From assembly GCA_019009955.1 (NCBI GenBank), contig CM032230.1:32584001-32648000 (forward strand): a stretch of DNA of 64,000 nt. The letters run 5' to 3'. A program made the translations under genes and the position numbers. The first letter of the stretch is position 1. The number at the start of each line of letters is the position of its first letter. The notes below the pieces were generated by a model. The model saw only the letters and a program-made list of their open reading frames with translations. It was not told where the DNA came from and did no database searches. Below are positions 56,147 to 64,000 of the stretch, one piece after another. The DNA is from Riptortus pedestris. Taxonomy: Eukaryota > Arthropoda > Insecta > Hemiptera > Alydidae.

Positions 56147-56882
56147 TTTTTAGCTGATTTCTCTTAAGGTATTTGTCTGTTTGTTACCACTCTAGCAGTT
56201 GCAATTTTTGTTTAATCGTTACCAAACTCGATATTTAGTTGTTTTATGTAAAAAAAGAGATCAAGTTCTTTAATACCTGAAATCGGACCAGGGGTGGGTG
56301 TTTAGAGGGGGAATTTCGAAAATTCGAAATATCTCCGTTATTATGAGTTGGATCATAAAATGTTATAGAACCAATCAATCGAAAAGTTGTTTAGAACAAA
56401 TTTTATTGATAATTTAATGTTTTATAAATGTCGTTATGTACATTTTCTCCCTATCATAATTATTAACCGAGACATTAGCATTTTCTTTTTCTTTTGGGCG
56501 TTCAGTAAACCCCCACTCCCTCTGTCATACCAAGAATAAGCTGTTATACGATATTTTTTGAAGCCTATATTGAAATATATTGTTCTCGTTGAACTTTTAC
56601 TTTTCGAGATAAATGCAAATACGTGACGCACATTGGACATTGCGTGTCGAACTTCTTTCTTATCTCGCATTTTCATGTCTTCAGCGTTCAGTAAACCCCC
56701 ACTTCGGGTATTCCAAGTGCTCACTAAAAATCTCACGTCCAGCGTATATTTCAATTTCTGTATACATAGGCTACTACTTACGCGAGAAATAGAGAATTGA
56801 TAATGATATGAGGTGACCAGTGCGTCATTCTAGGATGTGGGGAATCTGTTTAGTTTACGCACCCCCTTCGTGTTGGACTTAT
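56147..56882 (+). mobile_element. H-family element, degenerate long form
   Basis: Starts TTTTTAGCTGATTTCTCTTA, has no (TA)n, contains 'AATCGGACCAGGGGTGGGTG', and carries two versions of the long-subfamily block ('CAGTAAACCCCCACTCCC', 'CAGTAAACCCCCACTTCGGG'). It ends GGGAATCTGTTTAGTTTACG and a mutated hairpin with TTGGACTT. It lies tail-to-head with the previous copy, 20 bp apart. Confidence 0.6.
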
Positions 56883-57288
56883 TTTCGACGTCGAGGTACT
56901 TTGCAAAGCATGGAATCTACTGTCTTTAGAATTAATGGTTGAATTTCTAATGAGCCAACATTTCGACTTATTGAGTTCTAACCGAGTATGGGCGTATATT
57001 AATCGATAAGTGACTTTTCCCTATATATAGGTGAATTAGCATGCGTTGCAGAAATGTTCGGGCACTCACAAGCCGGTTTGTGGGCGTGTTGCGAGCCAGT
57101 TTCGCGGCCCTGTTACCGAGGGCCTAACATCAAGGATCGTCGGCGAATTACATTATACACAATCAATCACCATCTATCAATGTATAGCCAGTACCTGCAT
57201 TTACAGCTGTACACAGCCGCAATCAGGATGTTCCTAGTGAGTCATACAGCGGGTATTAACATAGGAAACCACTCCGCTAGTTTATCGG
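56883..57288. other. GC-rich segment with open plus-strand frames
   Basis: A TATA-like CTATATATAGG lies near 57020-57030. A plus-strand frame of 137 codons (57054-57467) runs through the GC-rich part, but its composition is poor and it overlaps a more coding-like minus frame. No domain recognised. Confidence 0.25.
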
Positions 57289-57403
57289 CTATTCATATTC
57301 AAATACAGTCCGCGGCTCTTCCTGTATCCTTTCGACGGAGCTGCTGTCACTGGCTCTGGGCTGACAGTTTCCTAGATCTGCGACCTTTACAGCCAATGTC
57401 ACC
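57289..57403 (-). CDS. Candidate terminal coding exon, unknown protein
   Basis: Minus strand: acceptor GTATATTGATTTCACAG, one carried-over base, then VTLAVKVADLGNCQPRASDS followed by SSVERIQEEPRTVFEYE and TAG. The acidic tail and GC-rich codons are coding-like. No upstream exon or domain identified. The overlapping plus-strand frame is the competing interpretation. Confidence 0.3.
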
Positions 57404-57544
57404 CTGTGAAATCAATATACTGAGTTTTGTCACCTTAGGACACCCTTTTGAGGCTCCACCCTCCTAAATTTGAATGAACTTTTTATTAGAGCTTCAAAGT
57501 TGTGCCGATGTCGCTCAAAACAAAAGCTCCATAACTTAAATAAA

Positions 57545-57690
57545 AATATTATTTATCAACGTCCACTTTTTGCCACTGAGGCTAATTGGGACTGGTTATC
57601 TACTGGTTACCACCCTTTTCTAGCCAAGGTGGGATTTTAGGATGTTGTTACCGGGGAGGTCCGGTGCGCCCCAGTGTCATGTAGCCGAAG
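57545..57690 (-). mobile_element. SINE family S copy
   Basis: Reversed tail and body: 'ATCAACGTCCACTTTTTGCC', 'GGGACTGGTTATCTACTGG', 'TACCACCCTTTTCTAGCC', then a diverged head. Confidence 0.5.
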
Positions 57691-57718
57691 GTAACCAATT
57701 AACCACAACAAAATGTTA

Positions 57719-58020
57719 AAAAAAATAAACACTAATAAAAACAAAAAAAAACAAAATTAGACAAAAACAGAAATGGAACACAAAATACAAAAGGAAAACA
57801 AAAACCGAAAAAGAAAACACATAAAACAGATACGAGACCAAAACAGAAATCGGAAAGAAATAGAAACGCAACACAAAACAGAAATGCAAAAAAAAAAATA
57901 GAACACCAAATGGAAATTAAAAACGAAAAATTGAATGAAACACAAAATTGGAACTAGAAATCAAAAACTAAAAATAGAAATCAAAAAACAAAAATGGAAC
58001 ACAACAAAGAACAAAATAAA
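57719..58020. repeat. T-poor, A/C/G-rich degenerate tandem tract
   Basis: About 300 bp with very few T on the plus strand, built from variants of AAAACAGAAATGGAACACAA spaced about 25-40 bp. It looks like an old short-unit tandem array. Minus-strand frames across it (for example 57757-57945) are low-complexity F/S/C peptides and not genes. Confidence 0.6.
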
Positions 58021-59300
58021 TAAACAAGGGGACTAACAAAGACAAAATTCCAAACTAGGTACAAAACTGAATATCGAACTATTGAGTTACATTGGAAAAT
58101 AGAGAAATCATTAATAAAATATGTATGTACTGAGTACATAAATAAATCAATGATTAATATAAAATTGGTATCTACAATGAAGAATTTTAAAATTATTAAG
58201 GTGTAGATAAAATATAAGCTGTTACATGTAACTATTGTCATAAAACATGAATTTATTTTTATAAACTATAATAGTAAAATGGATTAGAAGCAGCTTTTAG
58301 CATGCTATTAGCATAGCAGCTTCTCTCATGTTAATGTTAGCTAAATCTTATGACTTATGAATGTTCACAATAAGTTTGTTATTCCTTTCAGTTTGTTAAT
58401 TAGTAGTTTTCCAATTTATCAAATTTCGAATTAGCGCATGTAAAAGAACTAGTACAGGTTTGGTCGAGCAATACATAACTGTTAATGTTAGGAGTTAGGT
58501 GTCTAATATTCTACTATGGTCCGATTATACTATGGTCGATAATTATCGAACCAAGATGAGTGGGCTTCCCGGCCTCAGTCTACAATCAGTCCCTAAACAT
58601 TTAGCGCTTAGCTTAAATTTCATGCCTTACATAAGGTTCTTCCCAAGATAGTTACATGTGACGTTATTACAATTACGTATTACACTTGCAGTTGTAATTG
58701 ATAAGACATTTGGGGAACTTTATGTATAAACGTTTCATGCAAATCTAAAAGTCAAGTTTGTTATATGGAGAAACGAAACTAGAGAATGTGAGAAAGGGCA
58801 AAATATCAAATAGGAAATAAACCCATTTCTATTCGTCATATCGAAAAACGAATCTTGTTATCAAAGCTAATGTCTACAGTTATTATTCTATTTAGTTTTC
58901 TTTAGCTGAAATTTTAGAGGAGTTATAGCTTCTTCGCTGCTTGCAAACCCCCCTCCTGTTAATACGATTTACACTTCAAGATTTCCTCTCCTGCTGGAAT
59001 GTCATTTCTAGTTTACACTGGGTTCATAAAATAAGAGAGAAATAGAGAATATAACATTAGAGGAACGTATGACATTTGCTCAGTTCATGCGTCCTGAGCT
59101 AGAAGTAAATTTTTCAGTATGCTACCAGCTCAGTTATATCTAGTCCATGTCTTATGGACAGCTCAAATTACCATTTTTGTTTTCATGTGAGGGTAAAATA
59201 GAGAATAGAAATTTGCATCTCACAGAAAGTATCTCATTGTTACCTTAGCAGGGGGTATTTGTTTTATTTCATTAACGTGTGTACTATTAAATATCAATTA
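58021..59300. other. Unassigned AT-rich DNA
   Basis: No gene recognised. Faint H-like phrases occur (for example a C-rich block near 58948 after 'TTTTAGAGGAGTTATAGC'), too eroded to delimit. Confidence 0.35.
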
Positions 59301-60220
59301 CTAGCTGTACCCGCACTGTGCGTTGCTACGCCACCAACTAAAATACTATATTATGATACAGACGTATATAGCAAAAGTCACTCTAAATATCAAATTACCG
59401 CCTTTTGTCCTGTGCACGTCCCCCCCCCCAAAAAAAAAAAAAACCCACATAGGAAACGAAATATGATAATTTTTCATTTCATGCCTCCCTAACAACCCCC
59501 ACTCCTGTTCGTTCCTAAAAATGATAATAGTGCTTATTGTCAAAAATACGGAGTTTCGTTGATTTCGATTTAGTCTTTCGAGTCCCATAACCCCTTCTAT
59601 AGTTTTTTGTGTATACATCATTTATACTTCGTTATACGGAAAAAGTGCATATATCAAAAGTTACTTTAAATAACAAAATAAACAACTTTTGTTATGTACA
59701 TAATTACCGAAAAACCAGTAGGAAACGAAATATCGCGATTTTTAATTTAAGACCTCCTTTACAACCCCACTCCTGGTCGTACCTACAAATGTTAATATAG
59801 CTTATAATCAGGGACGAGTTAATGCCAAATCACATACGGAGTTTCGTTTAATTCGGTTGAGTCTTTTGTGCCATATAAAATAGTTGACTTGACTCCCACT
59901 ATAGTTTTTAGCGTATAACTCATTTATACTTCGATATACTACAAAAGAGTATATTACAAAATATACTCTAAATAACAAAATAAACAACTTTTGTTAAGTG
60001 CATATTTGCCAAAAAACCAATAGGAGACGAAATATAGCTATTTTTAATTCCAGGCCTCTTTTATAACCCCCACTCCTGTTCGTCTCAGAGAATATTAATA
60101 CAACCAGAAACCTAACTTCTTTTAGTAGTAATATACATACCAAGTTTCATAAAATTCGGTTCAGCCGTTTCCGATTCTATAAAGGACATACACACAAACA
60201 TTCATTTTTATATATAAGAT
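59301..60220 (+). mobile_element. R-family retroposon, complete-looking, alternative 5' end
   Basis: Starts CTAGCTGTACCCGCACTGTG and has two to three internal units with the AACAAAAGTT-type hairpin and 'AACCCCCACTCCTG' block. It ends CCAAGTTTCATAAAATTCGG, TTCAGCCGTTTCCGATTCTA and 'CATACACACAAACATTCATT' with TTTATATATAAGATT. About 920 bp. The 3' end is typical of arthropod RTE-type retroposons. No ORF. Confidence 0.65.
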
Positions 60221-62174
60221 TTTGAGGAGGGGATGTTCTTATTTGTCATGTTTTTGTATTGAACACACTAACAATACAAAAACAAAAATGTTTGGAGTCT
60301 TGGCGAGTCACCTCAGTGTTTAACTTGTTTCAAAATTCAGTGTTAAAATTAAGGAGAGTAAAACAATAATCTAAAAAAGAAAAAATATTAGCCTTTCACA
60401 TGGAGCCTAATTAAAAAAGGTCAAGTTACGTTCAAATTTCGAATAAATATGATGAAAAAGAATTTTTATATTTATTAGTGCACTGGAGTATAATCAATCA
60501 TATATTGACATTTTGCAGTATTATACAGTTTCGTGTAGTAATTAGCACTTATAATAATTTACTTAAAATAAAATTAACCAGCGTTTTGAAGTATATAATT
60601 TTTAAAATTGTTCCTTACGAAAAATAGATTTAGGATTAAGAGAAATTGCCAAGCCTGGCAGACTCGCCATTGTGATAGACGGCTGATTAGAGATAATTAC
60701 CTATTCTTCTGATTAACATCTGAGTAATCCCGTGAACAATTATTTTCCATGTATACGCTCCATCGCAAAGCTCATCTCCTGTACATCCTTAATCCCATCC
60801 TGGAGGACAAATACACAGCCCTAGGAGTAGGAAGACTGGGAAATAGGTCATGGGCTGGAACATCTGGCAGGATACAAATAATAGTAGAACTACCAACTAC
60901 AAATCACCAATCTGATCATTATCAGGAGTAATAGTCATAAATGGTTTTATCGAGGAACATGATCTATGACCATTAAACACTAGATTATCGACCTTTTAAA
61001 TCTTCCATTCTACCACCTCTAGCCTACATTCTTTGCTCATTAAATTAATGGATGTTTCAAATAAAACCCAGGCAGTCGCTGATTTGCACTAGGGTGTCTT
61101 AAATGTTAATTTGATTTATCACAAACCCTCCACGTAGATGGTTTACTTAGCAGCAGTATACCTAATATATTTTAAATGTTTGTATTCAAAATCTAAGTAT
61201 CTTGAATTCACTTCTAAGGAAAAAACAATAAGTACCTAATTTATATAAATCTAGTAAAATATCTAATAGGAGATAAATCTAATAAAACTGCTTATGGGAC
61301 TTTATGAAGATAAACAAGTAAATAACTATTAATGCACTAATCGTCATATTATATTTAGTGTTTTTTTTAAAAAAAAATAGTTTTCTTATAATACCGCTTT
61401 TCAGGGCTTGTTGAAATAAATGTTCTCCAAGAGAATTTAAGAAAAAAGTAAGTCTGGGAATCTAAGCATTCCCCAAAATCCTTGATCAATATTAGCCGAA
61501 AAGATCAAAAATGACCAAGGAGGTAGTCTGCACAGGGCGGTTCTGTTAGACCAACAAAAGTCTCATAACTTTGTTTGCCCGACCCATTGAAGTCTCCCAA
61601 TGTTTTTAAACTTGAGGCGGTCAATGTTGTTATAACTTTGAGAGATTTTCCAACTTCCTCTTACATTCTTTTATTGAAAAGTCGACTTTCGAGACTTATA
61701 ACAGCGTTCATCATTTCCTTCTCTTTCTTACCTTCTTACTTATATTACTGCCTTTATAATAAAATCTGATGCAACGGAAAGAGAGACGTTAATGAAAGAG
61801 AATGTAGCAACAGACTTTGAGAGCTATGTGGCTAAATTAATTCTTCGAAGTACAAAAAGCGTAGGCAAACATTTATATTATATTCCTTGAATAACTTCTA
61901 ATAAAATATCAAATAAATTATTGACCCCTTTATACTTATCTCAATTATATACTTGATATCAAAAGAGCCCACCCTCTACGGGGTTAAATATATGGCTTGT
62001 TTATATTATATATTCACAAATTATTCGACTCCGGTTGGTACATTTTATTAGAAACGTTTCATACAAGGGGTACGTTGGGATGCACTAGAATGTCTTCAAC
62101 AATTTTATTTTACAAAACAATCAGTGGCGTTTTGCTTTATATCTTTTTTATAATAACCACGTGATTTGGAAAAT
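60221..62174. other. Unassigned AT-rich DNA
   Basis: A GC-richer patch at 60740-60930 has a 60-codon plus frame (ending 60931) and, on the minus strand, a splice-like TGTGTATTTGTCCTCCAG followed by DGIKDVQEMSFAMERIHGK-stop. Neither can be preferred. The rest is unassigned. Confidence 0.3.
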
Positions 62175-62935
62175 AAAGTCCGGCACACAGGGGCTGCATA
62201 AACTAAGCATATTTCCCACGTGAAGTTTTACAATAGAGACATTTCACGAGAGCCGAGCAGTTAAGGAAACGGCCGAACTAGCTTTTGCCGGGAGTCACTC
62301 TCCTCCGTTAGCCGCCCATATTTAATAAAAATGCAAATATCTCGATTAATATTCGAGATAGAGAATAAATGTATATAACAATATTTATATTAAATTTGCG
62401 TAAGTAAATTTCCCACTTGATGATATAACACACTTTTGATCTCATCCCACCAAGTATTCTCTATTTACATGTAAAACATTGGTGAGTAGAAGGGGAGAGG
62501 GGGGGGGCTACTGAAGGCACAGAAAACAAGAAAGTATGAATAACTCGCTTAATACTTGAGTTACCAAAAAATGCAAAAAGCGAAAATTGAAGAAAATCAA
62601 ATGTTTTACAAGATTGGTTCTATAAAATTTTATGAGCACACTCATAATAAAGGAGATACGTTGAATTTTGTAATTCCCTCCCTCTCAAACCCCCTCCCAC
62701 TGTTTACCAGTCAACGAACTTTATCTTCAAATTTACCTAAAACGTTTATATGACGAGTTTGGTTGCGATCAGAGAAAAATGTCGACCGCTACAGCATTAA
62801 CAGATATATATATATATATACTATTTTGAACTGACCTCAATTTCGTTGTCTCCTAGGTACGATCGGTGGATATTTGAAGATATTTTTCAAAAATTCCATC
62901 ATGAGTACAATCTCAATAACTGATTTCTAGTTTAA
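62175..62935 (-). mobile_element. H-family element
   Basis: 'AAATAAAGTCCGGCACACAGG' with GGGCTGCA (mutated hairpin) at the left. Internal 'GAACTAGCTTTTGCCGGGAG', 'GCAAATATCTCGATTAATAT', the C-rich block at 62675, 'CGACCGCTACAGCATTAACA' and (TA)n follow. A degraded 5' end is at 62935 ('CAATAACTGATTTCTAG'). Confidence 0.62.
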
Positions 62936-63134
62936 ATAAAACTAAATTGTCAATGAAAAAAAAATTATTTGGAGGTTTTATGTCAAAGTCATGGCATCAT
63001 CTGAGTATCATTTAATCATTTCGGAAGAATATTAAACTTTTTGAAATTTTGAAGAAAAATAATAATATAAAAAAATAGTTTAAAAAGTCAAATTATGGAA
63101 ATGTCACTGATATTTGGTTAGTAGAACTTTTTAG

Positions 63135-63334
63135 AGATTATATTGATCCTCAAGAGAGGACGCACTCACACAAAGAAGAATAAAATAATTAACAAAACTC
63201 TGAGTACTAGAGATGCTAATAGAAATTCAGGTAGAGAGGCGTTAAAACATTTTGTAAAGAAGGTGAAAGAGAACTGCCCAGGCCATATTTGTATCTCTTT
63301 GGCTATACTCCGTGAAAGTGGTTGTACCTCTCAG
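63135..63334 (+). CDS. Candidate internal coding exon, unknown protein
   Basis: Acceptor GAACTTTTTAG (ending 63134), two carried-over bases, then a 66-codon frame with LKRGRTHTKKNKIINKTLST and SGREALKHFVKKVKENCPGH. It ends in phase 0 at a strong donor ACCTCTCAG|GTATGAAG. Basic, lysine-rich, no recognised domain. A transposon relic is possible. Confidence 0.33.
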
Positions 63335-63589
63335 GTATGAAGGACCACCCAACCAGCCCCCTAATGCCTTTATTCCTTGTCGACAGTTTGCACGCTGCGC
63401 TTTTTACAATGGAGCTAGGGCTAACTGTCAAAAAGTAGCTAATAATTAGTCAAAAATTCAAAAAAGCTTGTACTTGTAATACCAAAACTCCCCAGAAAGT
63501 GACATGCACTAAATAAATTACAAGTGAAGAAAATGAGATATTAATTCGTTCCGGGAAGTAAATAATTTAATCAATGTTAAATATTGAAA

Positions 63590-63711
63590 TTCACATCTTA
63601 AATAAATTTTGTTTTTTATATTCTTTCGAAATTTCGAATTATTTTTTCGGTTCACATCTTAAATAAACTCTGTTTTTTATAATCTTTCGAAATTTCGTAT
63701 TATTTTTTCGG
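63590..63711 (+). repeat. Tandem duplication, 61-bp period
   Basis: Copies at 63590-63650 and 63651-63711, each TTCACATCTTAAATAAA(C/T) through TTTCGAAATTTCG and TTATTTTTTCGG, with about five differences. Confidence 0.85.
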
Positions 63712-63777
63712 ATCACAAATATTTGTGCCGCTTTAAACAACTCCAGGGCACACTATCTCTTAGTTTCCCAGCGAAAT

Positions 63778-64000
63778 GAGATATATTTATTTTATTTATG
63801 GACATCACATCAAAGGTGATATGCCCTTTCAAAAGTCAAAAATTGTACAAAGTGAAATAATAAAAGGAAAATTATAAGAAATAACAAAAAGTAACAATAA
63901 CAAATAACAAAAAACAAAATTAAAATAAATAAACGTAGTAATAAATTCAAGTAATAACGGTCAGAATAAAACCGGTGATGAGCATAGTTGTTGAATGATT
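63778..64000 (-). mobile_element. LINE 3' tail (copy 2, reversed)
   Basis: The reverse complement of this stretch matches 40700-40900: 'AACAACTATGCTCATCACC', T-rich UTR, TTTGACTTTTGAAAGGGCAT and 'ATCACCTTTGATGTGATGTC' with AAATAAA. It continues beyond the window. Confidence 0.55.

Noticed and set aside
57054..57467. 137-codon plus-strand ORF
   Set aside because: Cysteine/histidine/serine-rich without a domain. It overlaps a better minus-strand terminal-exon candidate.
61450..61700. Possible RTE C-terminus (IGRLQWVGQ on the minus strand)
   Set aside because: Only one short phrase matches; flanking residues do not fit the family and stops interrupt.
1..64000. CRISPR arrays, operons, bacterial promoters or ribosome binding sites
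   Set aside because: Sequence character is eukaryotic; the regularly spaced repeats here are retroposon units or microsatellites, not spacer arrays.

Overview
This window looks like a gene-poor stretch of a large, AT-rich animal nuclear genome, most probably an arthropod (insect or crustacean). The evidence is: no operon-like gene packing and no long intact ORF; pervasive (TA)n microsatellites; tRNA-derived SINEs; LINE fragments with CR1/Jockey-like and RNase H-like C-terminal motifs; retroposon tails of the 'TTCGGTTCAGCCGTTT' kind common in arthropods; and core promoters with a TCAGTY-type initiator. The species cannot be named from the sequence. No rRNA, intact tRNA, CRISPR array or complete protein gene was seen.

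Mobile DNA dominates. The most abundant family (called H here) starts TTTTAGCAGATTTCCC and ends with a 6-bp-stem hairpin (ACGCAG-CCC-CTGCGT) followed by GACGGACTTTT. Its ends carry a 12-bp inverted subterminal repeat, and most copies have a (TA)n block in the middle. This is the architecture of Helentron-associated non-autonomous elements (HINE, of the DINE-1/INE-1 type). At least ten near-complete copies and many fragments lie on both strands. A second family (R) starts CTAGCTCAGATACCCGG or CTAGCTGTACCCGC, contains tandem units of about 297 bp, and ends like an arthropod RTE-type retroposon. The window also holds a tRNA-derived SINE family (S), four short terminal-inverted-repeat MITEs with TA target sites, three LINE fragments, two opposed copies of a LINE 3' tail, and a decayed fragment that I read as RAG1/Transib-like transposase.

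Layout. 0-6 kb: R copy, LINE RNase H scrap, SINE, H fragments and a candidate 3' exon (minus). 6-15 kb: mostly unassigned, with candidate plus-strand exons at 11.5, 12.6 and 14.8 kb. 15-30 kb: long (TA)n tracts, H and R copies, a mariner-like MITE. 30-40 kb: two candidate minus-strand exons near 31-32 kb, a candidate plus-strand promoter and first exon at 34.3-34.7 kb, a reversed R copy, a CR1/Jockey-like LINE C-terminus and a well-delimited minus-strand exon at 39.2 kb. 40-49 kb: LINE tail, SINE, related foldback MITEs, transposase fragment, a core-promoter-like site, RNase H-LINE remnant and an H copy carrying a Tc1/mariner-type MITE. 49-54 kb: a multi-level nested insertion. 54-64 kb: more H, S and R copies and small candidate exons.

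No pathway can be reconstructed. The candidate exons are GC-richer islands with plausible splice sites, but I could not assign any of them to a known protein. Three on the minus strand (54.8, 39.3 and 32.2 kb) are phase-compatible and could belong to one gene with long introns. The prominent biology is transposon ecology: H elements carry TA microsatellites that act as landing sites for TA-targeting elements, and H elements themselves insert into SINEs and into each other.
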